Shown here: one piece after another, positions 9,339 through 19,335 of the stretch
Layout: every line of letters starts with the position of its first letter
How positions within the stretch are numbered: position 1 is the first letter of the stretch
NCBI GenBank assembly: GCA_014621425.1
Contig: JAANBB010000050.1
Coordinates: 1 to 64,000 of the forward strand
Origin: Cylindrodendrum hubeiense
Lineage: Eukaryota; Ascomycota; Sordariomycetes; Hypocreales; Nectriaceae
Reading direction: 5' to 3'
Length of the DNA stretch: 64,000 bases
Translations under genes and position numbers: made by a program
Notes under the pieces: model-generated
Told to the model about the DNA's origin: nothing
Seen by the model: only the letters and a program-made list of their open reading frames with translations
The model's database searches: none

Positions 9339-11543
9339 TCAAACTTCCCTTACTTCTCTCACTGAACCCCGGTTCTTTTCACCGAGATCTGACCTTGAGA
9401 TGCTCCTATATCTGCCGTCTTCGCGCTCAAACTGATACAGCCTCTCTCCGCCAGCTCCGTTGATACCGACATATCGAACCATGGTATCCATGTCTACCTC
9501 CTTGAACATCCTTATTTCGTTTGTTGCCTCGGCAATCGACGAGAACCTCATCTCGCGCTGTTCCCGCAAGCCTTCCTTGTGCATAGCCAAGAAACCGGAC
9601 ACGACGCCAACCGAGGCAATGGCCAAGGTGACGGCGTACACACTCATGAGGACCTGCCACTGGTAGAAGAAAAAGTTGCCTGTCTGCTGGCGAATGCACG
9701 GATGGTTTGTCTCCTCACCGCCGATGGCAACACCAGATCGCTTGGTGGCATCAGAAGCCCACGAGACGGCAATCATTTGAGGGTCGGAAAAGAGCGAAAT
9801 GATTATGTCCTCGTAGAGACGTCGCACTGCTTCTTGCAGATTGGGCACGGGCAACCACTCGTGGCGATCGATGAGTCGTGATGGAATGACCTTGGACTCG
9901 GTGATGGTGCCAGGGATCTTAATATCTCCGTGGATTAGGTCGCGCAGCTGCTTGCCCATGGAGTGATAGGCGGCCGTTCGGCGATAGTTGGGAATGTCCG
10001 CTGGAAAGACGTAGTTCTCCTCTGGCACCGCCTTGGTCTCGTCCAGAGTACCATCGTCGGAGTCTTCACCTCGCACAAACGTGGTATTGACGATCTTATG
10101 TAGATAATCTCTCTTCACCACCTCGTAGCTCTGCAGACCACCCGTGTAATTGAGGTTCACGGTGTAGTTGAGCTCGTAGTGGTCGCAGGCGAAGACGAGA
10201 GACTCATACGCATTATTCCACGCATCGCTTCCGTCGTTTAGATCCGGATGCTTTTCCGTCAGTTTGTCCACGGAAGCATAACCAAGCCAGATTACGGGCT
10301 CCGTTCGGAAGGCACCGAGGTTCTTGGGGAAGGGAGGCTCCAGATCAACGGGGATACCGGCCTCGCCGGAGTTAATCTGCTGGGGGTCATAGTCGCCCTC
10401 GTCGGCGACGGCGTAGTAGGTGAGGTTTCCACGCGGAGCGATGTCGGTCAAGTTGAAAGGAGCTGAGTTGCCACCAAAAAGTTTGATCTCGGTGTCGTCT
10501 CCGCTAGCGAGTTGTTCGCACTTGTATCCAGGCCCCACGAAGTTGATGGTGGTAGAACAGTTCCAGCCGGGACCGCAGACTTCGAGAGCGACGTTTTCCC
10601 TGGCGATGGCGTCCTTTCCGTACAGAACCTTGTAGGCGATGGACGCGAATTGGTCACTTGTCTTGGTCCAGTAGTCGATATGGCCCTCGTCGTCAGGGCT
10701 CGGAGTGGTTGTGTTCCATAGAGAGAAGGAAAGACTTCTCAGTTGCTGGCCGTCGGGGATGTTGATGAATCTAAAGTCGTTTGTCTCCTCGTGGGAGAAG
10801 TTCAGGGTGCGGACCGACGGGCACATGGTCTCTTCGTACCTTGTTTCCGCAATGACGCTGAGGGTAGCCGAGGAGAAGATGACGACCAGGGGGCTGGCCC
10901 AGACGTAGATGGCGAGGAACATGACGAGCCATGACTTTTTCCAGGCCTCCCGGCTAAAGAGCTCAGTTGCATCGTGAGCAGCACCAAAGAGAGAGTCGAC
11001 AGCCTTGATAGAGTAACTCCGCAGTCCAACCTCTCTCCAAGCGGCCTGCGAGTGCGCCATTAAGAGCGCGAGGACAAAAGCTGCCTTTGCGCAGAAAGAG
11101 ATAAACTGGCCCAACCGCAGCCACCATTGCTGGTTAACAGCCTCGCGACCATCGAGATGCCAGTAGAGGAAGTGGTGGCCAAGAGCTGCGGCGACGCCAA
11201 TGGCCAGACAAATGACCATGGACCATTTGCTGTGAAGGAGCGTGTCCCAGAAGGATGGCGGGCGGGCTGCTTGGACGCTCGTCTTGCTGGGCTTGAGGAC
11301 TCGGCGGCCTTTCATGGCTTCTTCGGGTCGGTCGGACTGGATGAGAGGGTTGATTTGGCTGTCATGCCTGCTGCGGAAGACGGGCGAGGAGGGAGTATAT
11401 GGCGATTGGAGGTGGGAGCCAGGTTCCGTGGATTGGCCCTGGGGGTTGAAGCTGACCGACGAGGGTTCTGAGTTGTCCCCATACAAGAGACGGCCGGAAG
11501 CGTTAGTGTCGTCGGACTGATGCTGGTTCAGTTGGGACCCCAT
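9339..11543 (-). CDS. Uncharacterised fungal multi-pass membrane protein
   Basis: An intronless 734-aa protein of a type common in filamentous fungi, with no function that I can name. The first ~105 residues are polar and probably cytosolic. Three membrane segments follow (about residues 108-126, 141-162 and 201-227, the first beginning WSMVICLAIGVAAALGHHF). A large loop with many N-x-S/T sites and several cysteines suggests an extracellular or luminal domain. A fourth membrane segment lies near residue 633 (VYAVTLAIASVGVVSGF) and a charged C-terminal tail follows. The open frame extends to a GTG at 11558, but the ATG at 11543 is the first proper start. The topology (3 TM, ectodomain, 1 TM) resembles a receptor-like or scaffold protein; this is only suggestive. 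Confidence 0.85.
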   Translation of the reverse strand: MGSQLNQHQSDDTNASGRLLYGDNSEPSSVSFNPQGQSTEPGSHLQSPYTPSSPVFRSRHDSQINPLIQSDRPEEAMKGRRVLKPSKTSVQAARPPSFWDTLLHSKWSMVICLAIGVAAALGHHFLYWHLDGREAVNQQWWLRLGQFISFCAKAAFVLALLMAHSQAAWREVGLRSYSIKAVDSLFGAAHDATELFSREAWKKSWLVMFLAIYVWASPLVVIFSSATLSVIAETRYEETMCPSVRTLNFSHEETNDFRFINIPDGQQLRSLSFSLWNTTTPSPDDEGHIDYWTKTSDQFASIAYKVLYGKDAIARENVALEVCGPGWNCSTTINFVGPGYKCEQLASGDDTEIKLFGGNSAPFNLTDIAPRGNLTYYAVADEGDYDPQQINSGEAGIPVDLEPPFPKNLGAFRTEPVIWLGYASVDKLTEKHPDLNDGSDAWNNAYESLVFACDHYELNYTVNLNYTGGLQSYEVVKRDYLHKIVNTTFVRGEDSDDGTLDETKAVPEENYVFPADIPNYRRTAAYHSMGKQLRDLIHGDIKIPGTITESKVIPSRLIDRHEWLPVPNLQEAVRRLYEDIIISLFSDPQMIAVSWASDATKRSGVAIGGEETNHPCIRQQTGNFFFYQWQVLMSVYAVTLAIASVGVVSGFLAMHKEGLREQREMRFSSIAEATNEIRMFKEVDMDTMVRYVGINGAGGERLYQFEREDGRYRSISRSDLGEKNRGSVREVREV

Positions 11544-12951
11544 GTCGTCTGATACCACGTCCGGAGGAGTAATAGCTGGTGGTGTTCGAAGGGAGTGAAA
11601 TTACTCCGTAGTGCTGTTAAACTCGAGGGGGGAAAGGTTTTGTTGGGTAGGGCGGTAAGTTTTAAGGGTGACCAACTACAGAGCACGGAGTCCGGAAAGG
11701 GACCAGTACGGGCCCTGGGATACCCGGCCAAGATGGTGGAAACCCGCAGGGCTCGGCAAGCCACTTCATGTAGTAAATAATAAGCTGATTTGCGAAGGCT
11801 ATTTTGCGAGGAAGGATTCTTGCCAAGGGCAAAGAAAGGCTGGCTATTGGGCCGAACCCTGGCAGGGCTGGGGTCTGGTTGGTGATGACAGCATGGGGAT
11901 AAATAGACTAAAGTAAGCATGTAAGCAGTGGCTGTCTCAAGACAGGGGGGTCCCTGAGCCGGCCATGGGGCACTTGCTCCACTGTCTATGGCTGAGTATC
12001 AGCAAATCTAGAATAGTTTAACTTGATACGGAGTAGTTGGCACGGCGTTGAGCGCGAGGTCGGGGATACTAGGGCAGCCGTTACATTTGGTCGGCGACCA
12101 TCTTAATGTTGAAAGTAGCCTTATTTTTAGCTGCCGTGACCCTACCTTAGAGGCTGAGGTACCGCCGGTAGCGGTACCCACCCTTTCATGTGCGTTACGC
12201 TAGTTAGTCATCAGGGCTTCGCTTCGGCGTCCTCTAGTTATCGATAAAGCGTTAGGCGAAATCTGTAGTACAACATCTAGAGAGTGTGGGGCATTCAGCT
12301 ATTTGGCCTAATGATGGCCTCCGTCCCAGCGAAGTCGCAGCTAACCGGACATCAATCAGCACCATCTATCAACCAGGTGTGGAACTGTTTTACCTAAGAG
12401 CTGCAGGTATGCAACAGCATTGCTGATATTCAAGTCCAGGAACTACATAGGTAAGGCGGTGAGATTCCTCCTCTCTGCATAATAATAATACACTGACAAT
12501 GGCTATAAGGGTAGATCAAGGGGCATTGTGCCTATATATGTATATATAGACACTATGTTTATAATAGCCGTGACAAGCTTCAGTGTCTTGATTGTCATTA
12601 CATAGGATGCCTCCGACATACTACTCTTACGAGGCATTTAAGTTATCAGCATATTAATCTATCAGAGGTTTATGCAATCCCGACTTATTATACCACTACA
12701 ACGAGGACTTTGTCCGACAGCAGTCACAACTTTCCGGTAAACACGGTATGTTTGCTTGATAATACGTATAGAACACGCCACCCCCGCACTTTCTCAGACC
12801 ATTGCATACAAATTCCCTCCCTTTCATCTAACCTCACCGTCTATCCACTGCACGGGTTGCTGTTCAATTTAATGCGAGAACCCTTATGTGAGATACTTTG
12901 ATCGCAAGCGCTTGAACTAGGGGCTCTAGCTGAGCTCTTTTTCAGTCCACA
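11544..12951. other. Intergenic region of 1.4 kb
   Basis: This is the 5' flank of the membrane-protein gene and the promoter side of the methyltransferase gene. Two copies of the octamer ACTCCGTA/TACGGAGT lie at 11603-11610 and 12027-12034. Nothing coding was recognised. Confidence 0.4.
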
Positions 12952-14533
12952 ATGCATGAGGAAAATCCTAACCACCCAGCTTCCACTGCTGCTGGAACCG
13001 ACACATCCGAACCGCCAGCCTCAGCCATTCTCCCACCTGAGCACTGGGTTCAAATCGCCCAGGTTCGTGAAGTTGAAACTAGCTGTGAAAATGGGACAGA
13101 CACAATGAGGGATACTGCGATTGCTAACGTGAAGATAAGGCAGAGGAACGGGGCATAGCCGATGCTGATTCCACGCTCGACGTCGACAATGCCTCCTCGA
13201 CAGCGTCTGTCACCTCTAGCATCCTTGAGTACAGGACGATACACGGTAGAACCTACCACAGCGAGCAGGGAAATGTCCAATATTGGTAAAAGCGAAAGAA
13301 TCTTGCCTAGTTGATCAACCGATGGCTGCTAATATTCTCTCCAAGGGGATCTAACGACGAGCCACAAATTGAATTAATGGATATCACGTAGGTTGACTAC
13401 CGCCTCAATGACTGGGGCTATATTGATCTGATCTCAACCATAGCCACCACATTCTTACCCTAGGTCTTGGAGATAAGCTTCATCTGGCGCCTTTAGAAAA
13501 AGATAAAGTCCATGTAAGCTAGCCACCCCAGATTCTGTGTCTGGATGGGGCAGTGCTGACTCCTTAGCTAGCAAGTCATCGATATTGGAACTGGAACCGG
13601 TACGAGGTTTTAATCCTATTCATGCTGCGCAAAAAGTACCGTTAGTGGAACGAGGCTAATCTCTTGCAATTTAACAGGCATATGGGCCATGTAAGCTGAG
13701 CTTAGCTACACCATGCTAACCCCCTTTTCTAATGAGAAGTTGCCAGTGACTTCGCCGATGGCTACCCTGGCGCAGAGGTCATCGGAACTGACATCTCTCC
13801 CATCCAGCCGTCCTGGGTGCCGCCAAACGTGCGGTTGTAGGTATTCCTAAATACAAGTTCAGCTTTAGTGGGATTTGAGCGAGTTAACAATCATTTCAGT
13901 GAGATCGAAGACTGCACCCGAGATTGGACTTTCGCATCTGCGTTTGCTGATTACATCCACATGAGATGGCTATTTGGCAGCATCAAAGATTGGGATGTCC
14001 TCTGCGCTGAAGCATTTAGGGTCTGCAAACCCGGCGGATGGTTTGAAAGCCATGAGGCGTCCTGTATCATGAGTAGTGACGATGATACAGTCGAAGGGAA
14101 TTCAGCCATGGGGCAATGGGGAAAATTCTTTATTGAAGGCAGTAAGAAAATTGGAACAACCGTCACTATGGTTGAGGACGGTACGCAGAGGAAAGCCCTC
14201 GAACAAGCCGGCTTCATCAACATTCAAGAATTCAACTTCAAGGTGAAGGATCTCCTCTCAAACTCGAATCACAACTAATTAGTCAACTAGAATCCCGTTG
14301 GCGATTGGCCGAAAGACCCAATCATGAAAGAGATGGGTGCGTATACCAAATATGGTCTGGAGACGGATAGCGAAGGGTTTGTCTTGTTTATGGCTCACAC
14401 TTTGGGTTGGTCGAGACCCGAGATCCTGGTCTATCTTGCACATCTTCGACGCGAGTTGCGTTCGGGGAAGCATCATGGGTATTTCGCGCAGAAAGTCGTT
14501 TGGGGCCAGAAACCTGATGCGGCATCCGAGTAA
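12952..14533 (+). CDS. LaeA-like SAM-dependent methyltransferase
   Basis: Nine exons encode 360 aa: 12952-13062, 13140-13285, 13346-13387, 13444-13513, 13572-13599, 13678-13690, 13747-13833, 13900-14242, 14291-14533. Every junction keeps frame. The product shows the order of the fungal LaeA/UMTA-type family: [13 protein letters not shown], the [28 protein letters not shown] block, motif [15 protein letters not shown] (residues 125-138), [14 protein letters not shown], a [10 protein letters not shown] segment, [10 protein letters not shown], and a C-terminal [10 protein letters not shown] end. These enzymes bind S-adenosylmethionine. Some regulate secondary metabolism (LaeA) and others methylate metabolites; which applies here cannot be told. 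No biosynthetic core enzyme lies nearby. The exon at 13678-13690 is only 13 nt. Two acceptors (AAG at 13137-13139 and at 13343-13345) are weaker than usual. Confidence 0.87.
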
Positions 14534-15958
14534 CTTGCTTCGATTTGTCAGTCTTGGGACATCGAGGACCTATAATGTTCGTCATTTTGGACATAGTACA
14601 CACACACATACGTGCTATGTATCTCATGAGTGACTTTCAGCTAACAGAGCACCAGTTGCTATTATACATGCCTGTTTTCCAAGCTTTGACATATTATCGT
14701 GTAAGCCCATACCGGACAGAAGTACATTAGAAGGTGAAATAGTTTCTTTGAATTGTACATGATGTACGAGATTCTCTTGCATATATAATAAGACGGTAGG
14801 AGATGGCCTACTGGCCAGGGATAACACATGAGCTCAACAGACTACTATGGATATTTGGGAGACTGCAGAATTCCCCTTTCTGCAGGATATTTTGTAGACT
14901 CTTGCGGTGTGGTATGTACTTGTGGCTTTTCTTTGCCTTACTGAGACACCCTAGCGGAAGCTATAAACTATAAATTTTTAACAGTTTCCCCCTATTCTTC
15001 CATCATTTTATTTATTTTTATATGATCCCATTCTCTACACGATCGGATCATCAATTGCTCGCGTGATTGAGGTGTAATTGTCGTTCCATTACCCAGATTT
15101 TAGTCAAGATCAATTCTGCTACCCTACAGCGAGCAATTTTGCGGCTGGTGTGTGTGATTGGTTTTTTTTCTCAGCACTAGCCTGCTGCCAGGGGCCTATG
15201 ACGTTTTCAAGGTCCCTTACTTGAACTAAATTTAGGCTCATTTCTCCACTTCTCGGTTCCCTGGCTTGGTGTGGACGGGTTGAAGGCTTGCATCGGCGCT
15301 AGGTGTTTTGATGGAGCTTGTGGAGCGAGAAGCGGAATCAACATGATGAATTCGATAGTGTTGAAGTAGGTAGTGCCGCAGCAAAAGTGACTTCCACCGG
15401 TCAAAGGGCTTTGTCAAGAGGCATAAATTTATTTTGAGTAACATACATTTCTGGCCCACATCAGATTCGAAGCCTTGTGGAGACATTGTGCTTGCGCCAA
15501 GCCGTCGAAGCGCCCAGCCGTCAAATCACATATGCTGCAGATGCTCTAGCCTCGCGCATCAATTGGACCATCCGTGTTTCTCCCTTCAGGTCGCATACAT
15601 GGGACCTGTTCACCACGCAAGTTTAATTACTTCAACAGCCACGAAGCAGGCTGCGAAAGCCACCGCGGTTAATAGTCGTTATCGATGCCGGCCGTGCATC
15701 GCATCACAAGTCCTACGGGCCATCGAACAGTCCCGCGCTGCAGAGCATCTTCAGCTCCAGTGCGGATGCAAGATAAATTTAGAAAGTCCGCTTGAGGAGA
15801 CAGGACGGGCAGATACGATTGTGGTTATAAAGGGATGCAGAGTCCGCTGCATCATCCGTCGAGATTGAGTTTCTCAGCAACCCACTGCACACTCTGATCT
15901 CGAAATATATTCAGTCGTTTTACATTGCCCACTTCTTTTACATGCAGCCGAATTCATC
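14534..15958. other. Intergenic region of 1.4 kb
   Basis: Open frames here (for example 15434-15868 on the plus strand) have no recognisable family, composition is mixed, and no splice pattern links them. A short CA run lies near 14598-14610. No gene is supported. Confidence 0.4.
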
Positions 15959-16985
15959 ATGTCTGCAGGCAATATATTTCTGAGGCTTGTTGGTGTTGGC
16001 GAGTGTAGACGCAGCTCCGTTTGGTTCATGATTGCCATCTTTGGTACGTAACCACAATCAACCTCTGAGAAGTACGATGGCCCATCAGCGGAAGCTAACG
16101 CTCTCATGCAGCCGCACTAATTGGAAACATGGTCGTGCTTATTGGCTGCATGTCTCCCAGCACTCAGCCGCTCTATCTGTTCCGTGTTGGCAGTAATGAG
16201 CTTGTCAGAGCGGCCGCCAACCTGACATCCGTGCCTGAGACCGATCTACGAAGCGAAGCACTCCCAAGTTATTGGTACTGGGGCCTTTCAGGTAGGGACT
16301 TCGAAGTGGAATATCAAAGGCGCGCCACTAATCCATTGAGATAACAGGCATGTGCGTGGCTCATAACAGTACCGGGGAGACGATGTCGTGCATCCAATCA
16401 TTTCCTCCAGTCATGGGGATTGAGGACATGGTCACTTTTGGGATCAGAAAACAACTCGGGGTTGACTTTAACAATTCCTATCTTGAGGAAATCCTGTCAC
16501 CCTGGAATGCCGTCCTCGCCGAACTCGATGGTACTCTCATCCCACCATCTCGCTCCGAAAGCCATCTCAAAGGTGCTGCAGCGTTGAGCGTATTGTCTAC
16601 CATCGTGTCTTTTCTTCTCCTCCCGCTCACGGTTTTGCATATCACCACTATGCGCGACCAACTCCACCGCTGGATGCTTTACATCATTGCCTTTATTGAT
16701 GCTACGTTTTTCATCGGCGCAGCTGTTCTTGCCGATAAGGCTATCAATGACGGACCACGGGAGCTTATCCATCTAGCCGGCACCATCCCAGAGTTTCCAA
16801 TTCGTGGCCCATCGTCCGCTATTTTTGCCTGGGGCTCGTTGCTCAAGCTGTTATCTATTGAGATATTTCTTGTTATTGCCTTCTTGGCCGCTTTAATGAC
16901 TTTCTGGCTTTTTCTTGTGGTGCTGGAATTGCTCTCTGAGGAGAAGGTGTATTATGAGTCAGGGCGATGGTGGAGATACATCTAA
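15959..16985 (+). CDS. SUR7/PalI-like four-TM membrane protein
   Basis: Three exons (15959-16043, 16112-16291, 16348-16985) encode 300 aa. An N-terminal membrane segment (about residues 19-43) is followed by an extracellular loop of about 125 residues with N-glycosylation sites and a Gly-Met-Cys ... Cys pair. Three closely spaced membrane segments and a short cytosolic tail complete it. This layout, with the W-x-W-G-L-x-G-x-C stretch in the loop, matches the SUR7/PalI family, whose members sit in eisosome patches of the plasma membrane or sense alkaline pH. Both introns are phase 1, with donors GTACGT and GTAGGG and acceptors GCAG and ACAG. The first ATG in the frame was chosen. Family assignment rests on topology and the loop cysteines, so it is moderately secure; a specific role is unknown. 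Confidence 0.75.
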
Positions 16986-18337
16986 TCAAGTCATTGAACC
17001 TCTTTACTCGATTGCAGGAAGCTCTTGCCCCTTGCAATTTGGGTTATATTTATTTAAGTTTTATGCACATGGTAGAGCTGAAAGTGATCATGTGGTATTT
17101 CTCACAATGTAAGCAAATATAGATCTCGGTAGTCCTGTATAGATAGGAAAGAAAGGTCTCGACTGGAGGTCCAGTGCTCTCAGTGAGGGCAAAGACACTG
17201 GGGGGTCAATGACCTTGAAGAGGTCGAAGCAACAGATGTAAAAGAAACAGAGACCCTAGCTTCGATACATACTAAGCTAAGGTATTAAGGTCAAGAAGTA
17301 GGTGAAGGTAAAAGATGGAATGAGACATCAACTTGGTGTCCTAGATTACCGGTAGAATCCTCGTAAAACTCAGGAGTTTGACTCAGCTGCTCACGTTTTA
17401 AAGGTTTAGTGCTGCGTTTCGACAAGTTCTTGAGACGTCGCCAGCTTTTGGCAGTTTTGGTCTCTAAGAAGATATCGAAATCCTCGAAGTGTTGTGTCTA
17501 GGTTGTCCAACCTGCGTCGGGCGTGTGTGATATTCTCCCGAGCGTCCATGGAAAGCCGTGGAGAACTCAAGCCAGAATGCCGTGACTTTGGCGGACTGAT
17601 TAAGGATTGTGATGGTGCCTGTAGCAAGTCGGACTGCGTCGGCTATGGTGTACGATAACGTACTGATAGTCGGCGAAATAGTTTCGAGGAGACTGCCTTG
17701 CGTTTTAACAGTCCGAAGTGATGAGACGGAGGGGTTCTGGCAATGGTACTAAGGAGTGCCCAGCGAGGCTGCACCATGGCTGAGACTTCCGCTGAGCAGG
17801 CAGACACCGGTTTTGTGCATTTCGTCATGATTGGCCCGACATAGTACATCGCCATTTTCGGAGAGGTAACAACTGATAGTGAAAATGAGTACAAGAATCC
17901 GTGTTATTGAGGTGCTTGCTCTCGTCGAATTTCGCAGTCAGCGGTCTCCCAAAACTGACGGGGGCATAGCGCATGGTGGACGGGCTGGGTCGCTCACTAC
18001 TTCATGGGATGGCTGGAGAGTGGCACGGTAGGGCAATCATCAAGACCGGCCCGGATTAGTGGGTAGGAGACGGGTCGCGAGCCCTGAACTGTCTTGGCTA
18101 CCAATCAGCCACGAAGTATTCGGTACAAAAATCAGAGTGTGCAGACAAGATAATCGGCTGAAACCTTGAGAATGATTGGTCTGACGCGAGCGGGGTAGTC
18201 CAGGCGAGCTCGACGAAGAAGCAAGGGAATGTGCAATGAGGACGCAAGAGCGAATATTTGGCAATTTGGAACATCAACAAAACCACCAACTTCGATAAAC
18301 CAAACTATCGGCGAGTTGTGCCCCCCCTACATGAGCC
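16986..18337. other. Intergenic region with a gene relic
   Basis: Apart from the relic at 17406-17690 (listed separately) nothing coding is recognised. The stretch 17880-18337 is the promoter side of the exonuclease gene. Confidence 0.4.
17406..17690 (-). pseudogene. Relic of a fungal NLR/ankyrin-type N-terminal domain
   Basis: Two adjoining minus-strand frames read IADAVRLATGTITILNQSA followed by KVTAF, then, after a frame change, MDARENITHARRRLDNLDTT and LRGFRYLLRDQNCQKLATSQ. This is the helical pattern (ALATG..LLNLSAKVA..., RRRLD.LE.TLR..., .LATSQ) found at the N-terminus of many fungal NLR-like and ankyrin proteins. It needs a frameshift between the two halves and stops after LVETQH with no downstream domain. 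The region is best described as a decayed fragment. The match is from pattern memory, not an alignment. Confidence 0.4.
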
Positions 18338-19249
18338 ATGGCTACTCCTATACCGTCCTCGACCTTGATTTCTTCCGTCCCAGACCTCTTGCTCTTCCTC
18401 TCCTCAATTACCCCTTCTAGCAAGCTGTATCTAGACCTCGAGGGTAAAAGTCTCAGCCGCAACGGCACTCTCTCCATCATGACCGTACTCGTCCACCCCA
18501 CACGAGTAACAAGCCTCATCGACGTACAGACCCTCGGTAACTCTGCTTTCACCACATCCAGCGGCAACGGAAAGACTCTCAAAGCCATGCTCGAGGATCC
18601 CCACACCCCTAAATGTCTCTGGGACGTACGCAATGACGCTGACGCCCTCTGGGCCCACTACCAGGTCCGCCTGGCAGGCGTCACGGACGTGCAGCTCCTC
18701 AAGAACGCCTCCCGCGCCGGCGACAAAACTTACATCCGCGGGCTAGACAAATGTGTCGAAAAGGATCTGGGGCTGAAATTCATGGAGGTCCATCGCTGGA
18801 TCAAAACCAAGAAGGAGGTGCAGACTCTCATGCCCGACGACATCTTCGCCCACCGTCCCTTGGACGCCAAGACGATGCAGTACTGCGTCAATGACGTCGT
18901 ATACCTGCCTTTACTACATAATATCTACACCAAGCGCATCGATAGCCAATGGATGGAGAAGGCCATGGCTGAGAGCGCGCAACGCGTGATTGACGCCTGC
19001 GGCTCTGCATACGAGCCTCAGTCTGAGACAAAGAAGTTGGGGCCTTGGGGCACGGGTTTGGATAAAAAGCTGTTGACGATAGACGAATGGATTGATAGGT
19101 GGGAGGAAGACCAGATGGATGCGATGCAACGGGATATGCTCGGACTTAACGATTTTGACGATTTTGAGGACTATGACGACTTGGACTATCCTACGAACTC
19201 TAACGACGCCGCGTGGGACGACACATTTGATAGCTGCTGGGAGAAGTGA
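18338..19249 (+). CDS. DEDDy 3'-5' exonuclease domain protein (RNase D/Egalitarian-like)
   Basis: An intronless 303-aa protein with the metal-binding residues of the DEDDy exonuclease superfamily: Asp33 and Glu35 in YLDLEG (Exo I), Asp100 in DVRNDADAL (Exo II), and Tyr182/Asp186 in YCVNDVVYL (Exo III, Y-x3-D). It should remove nucleotides from RNA or DNA 3' ends using two divalent metals. There is no HRDC domain, so it is shorter than RNase D and closer to the stand-alone Egl-like exonucleases frequent in fungi. The last ~35 residues are strongly acidic (DFDDFEDYDDLDYP) and may bind partners. The ATG lies just after a run of C and begins directly upstream of the domain. Cell location is unclear, with no targeting peptide seen. 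Confidence 0.88.
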   Translation: MATPIPSSTLISSVPDLLLFLSSITPSSKLYLDLEGKSLSRNGTLSIMTVLVHPTRVTSLIDVQTLGNSAFTTSSGNGKTLKAMLEDPHTPKCLWDVRNDADALWAHYQVRLAGVTDVQLLKNASRAGDKTYIRGLDKCVEKDLGLKFMEVHRWIKTKKEVQTLMPDDIFAHRPLDAKTMQYCVNDVVYLPLLHNIYTKRIDSQWMEKAMAESAQRVIDACGSAYEPQSETKKLGPWGTGLDKKLLTIDEWIDRWEEDQMDAMQRDMLGLNDFDDFEDYDDLDYPTNSNDAAWDDTFDSCWEK

Positions 19250-19335
19250 ACTGACGGCGTGGATGCTAGTCAATGGATTTCATAACCTTGATACTAGTGC
19301 TGGGATAGGTTGGAAGTTCGAGCTCTTTTTGGCTT

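Noticed and set aside
15434..15868. 144-codon open frame upstream of the SUR7-like gene
   Set aside because: No family, no splice continuation to the downstream gene, and low-complexity composition.
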